Source of the DNA: Candidatus Nomurabacteria bacterium
Lineage (GTDB): Bacteria > Patescibacteriota > Minisyncoccia > Phycocordibacterales > UBA9973
Assembly (NCBI GenBank): GCA_023267315.1
Contig: JAHFNN010000036.1
Coordinates: 1 to 8,862 of the forward strand
Direction: 5' to 3'
Length of the DNA: 8,862 bases
This document shows, piece by piece, positions 1-6,542 of the stretch. The notes below the pieces were generated by a model. It saw nothing but the letters and a program-made list of their open reading frames with translations. It did not search any database and had not been told where the DNA came from. The translations under genes were made by a program, and so were the position numbers. Each line of letters opens with the position of its first letter. The first letter of the stretch is position 1.

Positions 1-1032
1 TGATCCTAGGAGTACAACCTCATCACCTTCTTTTACTTTTTCAAGTGAAGTCACATCTACCACAAACATATTCATTGATACACGTCCCAAAATTTTACAG
101 CGACTGCCACTGATAAGTACACTTCCTTTATTCGAAAGCGCGCGAGGATATCCATCAGCATAGCCTTGCGGGATAAGTGCAATCTTTGTCGGGGCATAAG
201 TCATATACGTCAGTCCATAGCCTACGGTGTGACCTTCAGGAAGCATTTTTACCTGCGCTACCTGTGTTTTCCATGAGAGGATAGGTTTGAGATCCAAACC
301 CTGCTTAGACCACTGGAATTTAATATGCTCTGACGGCCAAAGACCATACATGCCGATACCAATACGAATGATATTATTTTTCCCTTCGTTCTTTTCATAC
401 ACCAAAAGTCCTGATGTTGCCGAAAGATGCGTAAGTATATTCGCATACCCAAATTCAGCAAATTGAGAGAGCACTGCTTCATATTTTTTTATCTGTTTTT
501 CCGCATGTGTAAAATTGGTTGTATCTTCAATGTTTGCGAAGTGAGCATACGCGCCGGCAATTTTCACAGATTTTGATTTCTTCGCGTATTCAAGAAGCGC
601 ACGAACATCTTCCTCAAGAAATCCTTCCCGACCAAGAGCAGCATCAGTCGCAATATGTACATCTGCAATTTTCTTCATACGCTTTGCGCACGCTTCTATT
701 TTTTTAAATTGCTCTAGTGAAAACACTCCAAGAATCGCGCGAAGTCGAATCGCTTCTGAAAGATCGTTGGGAGTAACGTAACCCAACAAGAATGTTGGCT
801 TCTTCGAAACCTTCCGTAGAAGCTGTAATTCTAAAACACTGTTTACAATAAAATAATCAGCATACGGTTCAGCAATTTTTGCAATTTCATTTTGTCCATG
901 ACCGTAGGCATTACCCTTGATCGCCAACGCGAATTTCGTACCCTTTTTTGCAATAGCGCGAAGTGATTTAAGATTGGAAATGAGGTTCTTTTTAGAAAGT
1001 TCTATATATGAAAGCGGGGCTTTTTTAGACAT
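1..1032 (-). CDS. alr: Alanine racemase, 3' end cut by window edge
   Basis: Pyridoxal-phosphate enzyme that interconverts L- and D-alanine in the cytoplasm, supplying D-alanine for peptidoglycan. The frame runs from ATG at 1032 to the window edge without a stop, giving 344 residues. Family members have about 360-380, so a short piece of the C-terminal beta domain is missing. The N-terminal TIM-barrel part carries the PLP-lysine motif AIKGNAYGHG with Lys39. GIGMYG (about 241-246) is the phosphate-binding region. The second-domain motif TVGYGLTY has Tyr272 as the expected catalytic tyrosine, followed by GYADGYPR and GRVSMNM. The usual Met-Asp of the last motif is Met-Asn here. No Shine-Dalgarno precedes the ATG; a -10-like TAAAAT sits only 6 bases upstream, so a leaderless message is possible. 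It is on the same strand as the ABC exporter gene but separated by 243 bases, so probably not in its operon. Confidence 0.95.
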   Translation of the reverse strand, partial: MSKKAPLSYIELSKKNLISNLKSLRAIAKKGTKFALAIKGNAYGHGQNEIAKIAEPYADYFIVNSVLELQLLRKVSKKPTFLLGYVTPNDLSEAIRLRAILGVFSLEQFKKIEACAKRMKKIADVHIATDAALGREGFLEEDVRALLEYAKKSKSVKIAGAYAHFANIEDTTNFTHAEKQIKKYEAVLSQFAEFGYANILTHLSATSGLLVYEKNEGKNNIIRIGIGMYGLWPSEHIKFQWSKQGLDLKPILSWKTQVAQVKMLPEGHTVGYGLTYMTYAPTKIALIPQGYADGYPRALSNKGSVLISGSRCKILGRVSMNMFVVDVTSLEKVKEGDEVVLLGS

Positions 1033-1038
1033 GGGCAA

Positions 1039-1067
1039 ATTTTACCATTAAAATTCGAGCTTTTAAA
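1039..1067 (-). promoter_or_regulatory. Possible alr promoter giving a leaderless mRNA
   Basis: On the minus strand, TTTAAA (1062-1067, 4/6 match to the -35 consensus) is followed by a 17-base spacer and TAAAAT (1039-1044, 5/6 match to the -10 consensus). Six bases separate the -10 from the alr ATG, so transcription would start at or next to the start codon. The sites are AT-rich and the match could be chance. The absence of a ribosome binding site fits leaderless initiation. Confidence 0.35.
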
Positions 1068-1071
1068 GCGC

Positions 1072-1100
1072 TTGACAAACTATAGTATTAGGACCATAGT
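1072..1100 (+). promoter_or_regulatory. Promoter for the candidate ncRNA
   Basis: A perfect TTGACA (1072-1077) is followed, after exactly 17 bases, by CATAGT (1095-1100, 4/6 match to TATAAT), with TATATA just beyond. Predicted start of transcription is near 1107, pointing away from alr. A direct repeat ATAGTAT occurs at 1082-1088 and 1096-1102, one copy in the spacer and one over the -10. It could be a regulator site or simple AT-rich sequence. Confidence 0.55.
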
Positions 1101-1106
1101 ATATAT

Positions 1107-1270
1107 GTTTTGTGTTCATGTTTTTCTGCCGTAGGCACCAGCTCACACTTTCGTGAGCTGGCCGCCCTACTGGCCTAATTGTTCTTTTGTTTTTGAAACA
1201 ACAACCATATATTTTGTCCAGGTTTAAATGCACGGCTTCCAACTAATTACAGTTGGAAGCCAATTTTTTT
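1107..1270 (+). ncRNA. Candidate structured small RNA of unknown family
   Basis: No gene is read on the plus strand here, yet the stretch has a promoter, internal secondary structure and an intrinsic terminator. Hairpin 1 (1128-1174) has an outer stem in which GCC+GTAGG pairs with CCTAC+GGC (one bulged T). A small internal loop separates this from a 9-bp inner stem, CCAGCTCAC with GTGAGCTGG, with loop ACTTTC. Hairpin 2 (1187-1201) is TTGTTT/AAACAA. The terminator is at 1234-1270. I looked for hallmarks of SRP RNA (GGAA-type tetraloop and flanking motif), tmRNA and RNase P and saw none; it also does not look like 6S RNA. It could be a regulatory sRNA. It cannot be a riboswitch for a plus-strand gene, because it ends at the terminator with no gene after it. 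Promoter and structure are seen directly; function is unknown. Confidence 0.5.
1234..1270 (+). terminator. Intrinsic terminator of the candidate ncRNA
   Basis: A perfect 11-bp stem, GGCTTCCAACT (1234-1244) with AGTTGGAAGCC (1251-1261), closes a 6-base loop and is followed by AATTTTTTT. The T-tract lies on the plus-strand side only. Read on the minus strand the stem is followed by GTGCAT, so it is not a good terminator for the ABC gene that ends at 1276. Confidence 0.85.
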
Positions 1271-1275
1271 GTATT

Positions 1276-3024
1276 TTATTTCTCCTCTTCTGCGGTCTGA
1301 CTACGCCACAGTGCTGCATACAATCCTTTCTGTGCAAGTAAATCTGCGTGACTTCCGTTTTCTTCGAGATGACCTTTTTCAAGTACATAAATCATATCGG
1401 CATGACGCACAGTTGAAAGTCGATGTGCCACAAGTACCATAATGACATCTTTGTGAATTTTTCCAATTTCGGCGATTGTTTCAGTAATCGCATGTTCGGT
1501 TACAGAATCAAGTGACGATGTCGCTTCATCAAAGATCAGAATATCAGGTTTACGAAGCAGTGCACGCGCAATCGCCAAACGCTGACGTTCACCACCAGAA
1601 ATCTTAATTCCCCCTTCACCGATTTTTGTATCAAGACCTTCAGTCGCGCGATCCAAAATATTTGTCGCCGCTGCTCCACGAATTGCTTCAGTGCATTCTG
1701 CATCAGTCGCATCTGGTTTTACAAATTGTAAATTCTCGCGAATCGTACCCGCAAAGAGTTGTGTTTCCTGGGAGACATACCCGATTCGCTTACGAAATGC
1801 ATCAAAATCAATATCTGCATGCGGTACGCCATTGATTGTAAGTTCACCTTTGACTGGCATATAGAGTCCGACAAGAAGTTTCAAAAGTGTGGTTTTTCCC
1901 GATCCCGATGGACCCACAAATGCGATTGTTTTCCCTGGAGTGATGGAGAGCGAAATATTTTGCACTGCATCATGAGAAACATTCGCATAATTAAACGAAA
2001 CATTTTTGAATTCAAGGGATGTAATATCGCCAACCGGAGCAGGATGTTCTGGTTTGTGCGCCTTCGGCATTCTTAAAATCTCATCCAGAATTCCCATTGA
2101 AGCTTTCGCTTCCTGATATTGCGCAAGCACATTGCCCAATTCATACAACGGATTGAATACGAGGAAGGAGTAGAAAAGCAAACTGAAAAATTGTCCTAAA
2201 GATATCGTACCAGTGAATATGTAGTAGAGAAGTAAAAGCTGAAGCACTGAACGACATAGATTCACCAGTGAACCCTGTACAAACGAAAGCATACGGATAA
2301 GCTTCACTTTTTTGAGTTCAAGTTCAAGCACTTTTGTATTCACCGCATTCAAGCGACTCGTTTCTTGCTCATCAAGTCCCAAGCTTTTTACCAATTCAAC
2401 ATTTCGAAGTGTCTCCGTCGTCGAACCAGCAAGATCAGCTCCCTGCTTCACAATACGTTTCTGGGCTTCACGAATTTTCTTACTTACAGATATTGCTGCT
2501 ATTCCCAAAATCGGAATGATAGAGAAATACACGACACCAATAACCCAGTGCACATAGAATGCATACGCCATCACAAGGACCATCCCAACAACTGAGAGAA
2601 AAATAGTATTGATAGCGCTGGTAATAATTGCTTGTGCATCCAGACGTGCTTTCTGCACTTTCTGCAAGAGCTCACCAGAGCGTTGATCTTCAAACACGGC
2701 ATACGGTAAGGCAAATGAGTGCGCAATGCTATCAGCATAGAGTCCTGCTCCCACTTTCTGAGTCACCACATTTACAAAATAGTCTTGAAAGTTTTTTGCG
2801 ATACGAGAAATGAGGGCTGTAGCGACTCCAGCAAGCAGGAGTAGTACAACACCGTGCACGAATTGAGCCTTAGTAAGTAGTGATATTTTTGTCGCATAAT
2901 TATCAATCAAAAGTCTGAAAATCTGCGGGTCAGCAAGTGAGAATACCTGGTTGACGACTGCCAGCCCTAACGCCAAAAAAAGCGTCTTTTTGTATTTGAG
3001 CACGTAAGAATATAAAAGTTTCAT
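1276..3024 (-). CDS. MsbA-type ABC exporter (fused membrane and ATPase domains)
   Basis: Half-transporter of 582 residues, the normal length for this family, expected to work as a homodimer in the cytoplasmic membrane and to pump a lipid, peptide or drug outward using ATP. Residues 1-310 form the six-helix membrane domain (hydrophobic segments near 14-30, 57-72, 138-158, 160-180, 255-271 and 277-297). The ATPase domain follows from about 335: Walker A GPSGSGKTT (371-379, Lys377), Q-loop Gln419, signature SGGERQ (476-481), Walker B ILIFDE (495-500), D-loop SSLD and H-loop His534 in VAHRLS. All catalytic residues are present, so it should be active. Substrate cannot be told from sequence. It follows the secreted-protein gene on the same strand, but a terminator lies between. 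I see no clear promoter or Shine-Dalgarno; the ATG is preceded by GTAGCTAT. Confidence 0.93.
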   Translation of the reverse strand: MKLLYSYVLKYKKTLFLALGLAVVNQVFSLADPQIFRLLIDNYATKISLLTKAQFVHGVVLLLLAGVATALISRIAKNFQDYFVNVVTQKVGAGLYADSIAHSFALPYAVFEDQRSGELLQKVQKARLDAQAIITSAINTIFLSVVGMVLVMAYAFYVHWVIGVVYFSIIPILGIAAISVSKKIREAQKRIVKQGADLAGSTTETLRNVELVKSLGLDEQETSRLNAVNTKVLELELKKVKLIRMLSFVQGSLVNLCRSVLQLLLLYYIFTGTISLGQFFSLLFYSFLVFNPLYELGNVLAQYQEAKASMGILDEILRMPKAHKPEHPAPVGDITSLEFKNVSFNYANVSHDAVQNISLSITPGKTIAFVGPSGSGKTTLLKLLVGLYMPVKGELTINGVPHADIDFDAFRKRIGYVSQETQLFAGTIRENLQFVKPDATDAECTEAIRGAAATNILDRATEGLDTKIGEGGIKISGGERQRLAIARALLRKPDILIFDEATSSLDSVTEHAITETIAEIGKIHKDVIMVLVAHRLSTVRHADMIYVLEKGHLEENGSHADLLAQKGLYAALWRSQTAEEEK

Positions 3025-3051
3025 ATAGCTACGGTAACACGAAAATTGAAT

Positions 3052-3091
3052 TTTAAAAAATAAACCCCGAACGTATTACCATTCGGGATTT
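3052..3091 (-). terminator. Intrinsic terminator after the transglutaminase-like gene
   Basis: On the minus strand AAATCCCGAA (3082-3091) pairs over ten positions, one of them a G-T wobble, with TTCGGGGTTT (3062-3071). A 10-base loop separates the arms, and the hairpin is followed by ATTTTTT. It lies about 20 bases past the stop codon at 3111 and just ahead of the ABC gene, so the two minus-strand genes are probably separate units unless there is read-through. Confidence 0.8.
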
Positions 3092-3110
3092 ATAAGCACT
3101 ACTATTATAT

Positions 3111-4133
3111 TTAATAACTATTATTCAAAAGCGTGGCCAAAAATGAAAGATGTAATTTCATTTTTTCATGATACTCTTCCGTGATTTCATACTTAGTAAC
3201 CACGCCATAAATAATCTGCTCACTATCTTTAAAGGAATCTTCTGTTTCCATAAGAACACCTCTTGAGTATGTGAGGAGCGCTTTTGTTTCTGCATCCGGT
3301 CTTATTTTTGATAGCATCGAACAATTTTCTTTGAGATCCTTCATTTGATTTTTCAACTCAACAATATCTGGAGCAGATTCAAGCGAGAACAGATTCGTAG
3401 GATCGACGTATGTGACGACCATCTTTTGCTTGCCGGCACTATCCACAACATACATAACCTCGTTGATAGCGTGGTCAAATAGTCCAAGAGTATGCATATA
3501 GGCAAAAGAAGTATGAAGATTGATATCTTTCAAAACGTTGAATGCTGCGGCATTTATTATTGAAAAATGCGAACAGACACCCTTGCCTTGAGCAAATATA
3601 TCTTCTACATACTTTCCTTCAAATCCGCCCCAACTGAGCGCATATGTCGAATCGTACTTCATAACCTCAGTAGTTATTTTGCCACAGAGAAAGATAAGAT
3701 CATGAATCGTCAGCCCTACAATGGAATCAATCGGAAACCCTATTTTTTCTGCAACTTTGACTACTTTTTTCCTAAAATCGTCACGATTTTTAATGAGAGT
3801 ACTTGGTAGGCGATCAGCGACTGCTTCAATGTATTCAGGAAATGTGGTGTCCGGAACCAACCGTATCCGTCTATCCCACAGAGGAGCTTGTGCTGAAGCA
3901 CGGATATAATCAATATACTCCTCAAACAGACTATCCATTACCAATTGGTAAAAATCAATCGACATATATTTTTCAAGATATGGATTGTTTTTAATTGGAT
4001 TTTCTCCAACTTTTCCCTTGGGATAAAATTCCGCAAAATACATTTTCTTTAACTCAGCATTTTTTTGAGCAATGGAGTCATTTGCATACAACATGCAGAC
4101 AATCACGGTAAGAATTACTGTGTATAGTTTCAT
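3111..4133 (-). CDS. Secreted transglutaminase-like (papain-fold) protein
   Basis: 340 residues. The N-terminus is a signal peptide: MK, a hydrophobic stretch at 4-16, and a likely signal peptidase I site after SIA (22). There is no proper lipobox around Cys13, so a lipoprotein is unlikely. The mature protein would act outside the membrane. The only recognisable motif set is that of the transglutaminase-like superfamily: Cys187 in GKGVCSHFS at a helix start, His221 in DHAINEV and Asp244 in YVDPT, in the right order and spacing for a Cys-His-Asp triad. Such folds include proteases, amidases and crosslinking enzymes, so the reaction is not predictable. The N-terminal 130 residues and the charged C-terminal tail match nothing I know. 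The signal peptide ending in AQK recalls Bacteroidota secreted proteins, weakly suggesting transfer. A poor promoter candidate (TTAACA, 19 bases, TACATT) lies at 4148-4178. Confidence 0.7.
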   Translation of the reverse strand: MKLYTVILTVIVCMLYANDSIAQKNAELKKMYFAEFYPKGKVGENPIKNNPYLEKYMSIDFYQLVMDSLFEEYIDYIRASAQAPLWDRRIRLVPDTTFPEYIEAVADRLPSTLIKNRDDFRKKVVKVAEKIGFPIDSIVGLTIHDLIFLCGKITTEVMKYDSTYALSWGGFEGKYVEDIFAQGKGVCSHFSIINAAAFNVLKDINLHTSFAYMHTLGLFDHAINEVMYVVDSAGKQKMVVTYVDPTNLFSLESAPDIVELKNQMKDLKENCSMLSKIRPDAETKALLTYSRGVLMETEDSFKDSEQIIYGVVTKYEITEEYHEKMKLHLSFLATLLNNSY

Positions 4134-4156
4134 AATAGTTATATTTGAATGTACAC

Positions 4157-4183
4157 CTGTCTTTTTTAGAACTGTTAAGACAG
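4157..4183. repeat. 7-bp inverted repeat upstream of the transglutaminase-like gene
   Basis: CTGTCTT (4157-4163) and AAGACAG (4177-4183) are perfect inverted copies with a 13-base spacer. They lie 24-50 bases upstream of the start codon at 4133, across the weak promoter candidate for that gene. They could be an operator or a leader hairpin; chance is not excluded. Confidence 0.35.
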
Positions 4184-4277
4184 AAAATCAGGCTTTGGCT
4201 CATGGCCGATACTATTGCGAAATTATCATGAAATTATGAATCTGTCAATGCTTGGGAATAATCCCTTCGAGCTGTAA

Positions 4278-4306
4278 TTGCACTTTTGCCGCCGATATGA
4301 TATAGT
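4278..4306 (+). promoter_or_regulatory. Promoter of the marR-adaptor-efflux operon
   Basis: TTGCAC (4278-4283, weak -35), a 17-base spacer and TATAGT (4301-4306, 5/6 match to TATAAT). The -10 is preceded by TGA, making an extended -10 that compensates for the poor -35. Transcription would start near 4313, giving a leader of about 30 bases with no Shine-Dalgarno before the ATG at 4342. Confidence 0.65.
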
Positions 4307-4322
4307 TAGTCTACCTAACTAT
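4302..4322. promoter_or_regulatory. Probable MarR operator (palindrome over the -10)
   Basis: ATAGTTAG (4302-4309) and CTAACTAT (4315-4322) are perfect inverted 8-base arms around the spacer TCTAC, 21 bp in all. The left arm overlaps five of six bases of the -10 element and the right arm covers the predicted start of transcription. Dimeric winged-helix MarR proteins bind palindromes of this size and usually repress their own operon. Binding would block polymerase here. The palindrome is seen directly; its use by the adjacent regulator is inferred. Confidence 0.65.
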
Positions 4323-4341
4323 TAGATACATAAATAAACAT

Positions 4342-4776
4342 ATGTCTACACACAAACCCACGTCGGGTCACGAGCCCTCCCTTGAAGAAGTACTCTTCGC
4401 CTTCCGAAACAAAATGAAGGAAGTGATGCGTAAAGAATCAGAAGGTCTTAAGTGTCCCGTTGCACAATTAGATACACTCACCTTTATCGCTGAAAGCGGT
4501 ACCCCTTCGATGAAGGAGATTGCCCAGCACTTAAAGATTACTCCCCCTTCTGCGACCGCGATCATCGAGACGATGCAGAAGAACAAGCTTGTCACTCGAG
4601 TCTTGAACGACAAGGACCGCCGAACCATACGCATCGCACTCACCGCGAAAGCATGGAAATTATTCAAAAATCTCCATGAACGCAAACTCTCAGCCTTCGC
4701 CACAATGATTTCCAAATTGGGCCGTGACGAGCAAAAACAATTTATCAGATTACTTGCTATTTTAATTAAAGATTAA
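4342..4776 (+). CDS. MarR-family transcriptional regulator
   Basis: 144 residues, the usual MarR size, expected to be a DNA-binding homodimer in the cytoplasm. Helices at 14-33 and 106-142 form the dimer interface. The winged helix-turn-helix runs from about 54 to 101: TPSMKEIAQHLKIT (helix 2), PPSATAIIETMQKN (recognition helix) and the wing, with the family DRR motif at 92-94 followed by TIRIALT. Cys38 is the only cysteine, so two-cysteine redox sensing is unlikely. First gene of a tightly packed operon with two membrane adaptors and an EmrB-type pump, the arrangement of E. coli emrRAB. By analogy it represses the pump and releases DNA on binding a small hydrophobic compound. A palindrome over the promoter supports autorepression. 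The ligand is unknown. Confidence 0.9.
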   Translation: MSTHKPTSGHEPSLEEVLFAFRNKMKEVMRKESEGLKCPVAQLDTLTFIAESGTPSMKEIAQHLKITPPSATAIIETMQKNKLVTRVLNDKDRRTIRIALTAKAWKLFKNLHERKLSAFATMISKLGRDEQKQFIRLLAILIKD

Positions 4777-4789
4777 TTCAAAGAACTAT

Positions 4790-5875
4790 ATGAAACAGAA
4801 ATTTAAGAATATCCTTTCAAACCCGAAACGCACAACTCTAGTTGCACTCATTATCGCTATTGCACTCGGTGCGTGGAGTGCATATGCACACAACAAAACT
4901 ATGTCAGCATTATTTGCAAAGATCGCCCAGGATCAAGCCTCTTTTGGCACCACACCAGTGATTGGCTCACACCAAGATCTCACACTCGCCTTTCCTGTTG
5001 GTGGTCGTATCAAAAGTGTCTCGGTGAAGATCGGTGATAAAGTCACCGCCGGTACCGTACTTGCCAGTCTTGATGCAGAAAATGTTATTGGTGCAATGAA
5101 CCAAGCCAAAGCTGCCTACACGGCCGCACAAACTGCGTACGACAAACTCGTCAATGGAACATCAACTCCAGATATTGATATTGCCAAAGTTGCTCTCGCA
5201 AACGCAAAGAGTGCACAGACAAATACCATCGCTCAGCAAAAAGTACTCGTAGATAATGCACACCGCACGATGCTCAATTCTGGTCTCGCAGCTATTCCTG
5301 CAGTACAAAGCAATTCACAAATAATTTCACCAACCATTTCAGGAACATACACTGGTGCCACTGAAGGCGTCTACACAATTTCTGTGTATGCGACTTCTGA
5401 TGGAAATTATTTTTCATTCACTGGTCTTGAAGATGGATCTGGCCAAGTGAGTGCCGTCGCAACACCACTAGGAACTCGTGGACTCTACATTAGCTTCCCG
5501 TCCAATTTCACTCTCGCTTCAAATACTGTCTGGACCGTATCGATTCCAAACACTCAATCTGCAACATACCTCACCTACTACAACGCCTACCAATCAGCAC
5601 TCCAAGCACAGACACAAGCAATAGCTGCTGCACAAGGTGCAGTTGATGCAGCGCAGGCAAATCTTGATCAGAAACTCGCGAGCGCACGATCGGAAGATTT
5701 AGCAATCGCAAAAGCACAAGTAGAAAGTACCCAAGGTGCACTCCAGATTGCACAAGGCGCATACAACAATACAATCATCACTGCCCCTGTCGATGGCACG
5801 ATTACAAGCGTTTCAATTACTGCCGGACAAATCGCGACCGCCAACACTCCTGCAATTGAACTTTTGTCGAATTAA
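4790..5875 (+). CDS. HlyD/EmrA-type membrane adaptor, hairpin subunit without a barrel domain
   Basis: 361 residues, starting 13 bases after marR. A single membrane anchor (16-33) follows a basic N-terminus, so the rest lies outside the cytoplasmic membrane. A lipoyl half-domain (about 64-96: FPVGGRIKSVSVKIGDKV) leads into an Ala/Gln-rich helix (98-163). A second helix (262-325) and the other lipoyl half (327-359: ITAPVDGTITSVSITAGQ) complete the usual hairpin. Between the helices sits a beta-rich stretch of about 80 residues (175-255) with Gly/Thr/Tyr repeats such as SGTYTGATEG and GLYISFP. In most relatives this position holds a short turn, the tip that meets TolC. The protein stops directly after the lipoyl half, so the C-terminal beta-barrel of EmrA is absent. 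The next gene supplies that domain. It probably partners with adaptor 2 and the pump; stoichiometry is unknown. Confidence 0.85.
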   Translation: MKQKFKNILSNPKRTTLVALIIAIALGAWSAYAHNKTMSALFAKIAQDQASFGTTPVIGSHQDLTLAFPVGGRIKSVSVKIGDKVTAGTVLASLDAENVIGAMNQAKAAYTAAQTAYDKLVNGTSTPDIDIAKVALANAKSAQTNTIAQQKVLVDNAHRTMLNSGLAAIPAVQSNSQIISPTISGTYTGATEGVYTISVYATSDGNYFSFTGLEDGSGQVSAVATPLGTRGLYISFPSNFTLASNTVWTVSIPNTQSATYLTYYNAYQSALQAQTQAIAAAQGAVDAAQANLDQKLASARSEDLAIAKAQVESTQGALQIAQGAYNNTIITAPVDGTITSVSITAGQIATANTPAIELLSN

Positions 5876-5894
5876 TTTCACTATTAAAAAATAT

Positions 5895-6539
5895 ATGCAC
5901 GAAGAACAAAAACCAAAAAAAGAAAGTATGTTTAAAAAACCAGGAACCCAGAGCATTATCGGTGTTGCGCTTGTCGCAATACTTCTCGGTGGATTCCTCT
6001 ATTGGCAATCAAATCACGGCACACTCTTGATTGAGAATTCAGAGATCAGTGCTCCACTCATCAATCTTTCTGCAAACACCGCCGGCACATTGAATGCACT
6101 CTATGTTCACGAAGGAGATGTCATCCCTGCGAATACTCCCGTAGCTCTTGTCGGCGCAGGCACTATCACTTCAAAACAAAGTGGTATTGTTGTCAGCGTG
6201 CAAAATAGCATCGGCACCTTCTTTGCTCCAGGTCAGACTATAGTTTCAATGGTGCACCCTGAAGATTTGCGTGTAGTGGGCGCGATTGATGAAAATAAAG
6301 GTCTCGATCAATTGAAGCCAGGTCAGCCAGTACTATTTACCGTCGATACTTTCGGTAGTAAGACATATGTTGGATCACTAGAAAGTATCAGTCAGACTTC
6401 AGTCGATACTGGTGTCATCTTTTCGATCTCTGATAAACGTCCAACGAAAAAATTTGATGTTAAAGTGCGCTTCAATGTCGCCGACTATCCAGAACTCAAA
6501 AATGGTATGTCCGCGAAAATTACTGTCTATATAAAGTAA
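5895..6539 (+). CDS. HlyD/EmrA-type membrane adaptor, barrel subunit without a hairpin
   Basis: 214 residues, about half the size of EmrA. A charged cytoplasmic N-terminus is followed by one membrane anchor (20-37). The two lipoyl half-domains (51-87 with TAGTLNALYVHEGDV, and 88-121 with KQSGIVVSVQNSIG) are joined directly, with no coiled coil between them. A beta-barrel domain of the EmrA type fills 123-214: LRVVGAIDENKGLDQLKPGQ and the ending NGMSAKITVYIK. It lies 19 bases after adaptor 1 and 3 bases before the pump, so the three are surely co-transcribed. An in-frame ATG at 5928 (Met12) is an alternative start preceded by AGAAAG. I keep 5895 because neither has a real Shine-Dalgarno. The frame is open further upstream, but that part overlaps adaptor 1 and is not coding. 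It probably complements adaptor 1. Confidence 0.85.
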   Translation: MHEEQKPKKESMFKKPGTQSIIGVALVAILLGGFLYWQSNHGTLLIENSEISAPLINLSANTAGTLNALYVHEGDVIPANTPVALVGAGTITSKQSGIVVSVQNSIGTFFAPGQTIVSMVHPEDLRVVGAIDENKGLDQLKPGQPVLFTVDTFGSKTYVGSLESISQTSVDTGVIFSISDKRPTKKFDVKVRFNVADYPELKNGMSAKITVYIK

Positions 6540-6542
6540 CCT

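Noticed and set aside
1105..1134. Nine-residue leader peptide at the start of the candidate ncRNA
   Set aside because: ATG to TAG gives a random-looking peptide with no ribosome binding site and no gene downstream to attenuate; its ATG begins about two bases before the predicted transcription start.
1234..1261. Terminator of the ABC exporter gene on the minus strand
   Set aside because: The hairpin has its T-tract only on the plus-strand side; on the minus strand it is preceded by A's and followed by GTGCAT.
3121..4133. Lipoprotein signal at Cys13 of the transglutaminase-like protein
   Set aside because: The residues before the cysteine (VIV) lack the small residue at -1, and a regular signal peptidase site fits at SIA.
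4368..4715. 115-codon minus-strand frame opposite marR
   Set aside because: Antisense to a clear MarR protein and of no recognisable family.
5736..5894. Upstream extension of the adaptor 2 reading frame to an earlier ATG
   Set aside because: This part overlaps the well-supported lipoyl end of adaptor 1 in another frame and does not read like adaptor sequence; the membrane-anchored protein begins naturally at 5895.
4790..6539. The two adaptor genes as one gene broken by a frameshift
   Set aside because: Each has its own membrane anchor and both lipoyl halves, with a clean stop, a 19-base gap and a new start. Joining them would give two anchors and four lipoyl halves, so they are two genes.
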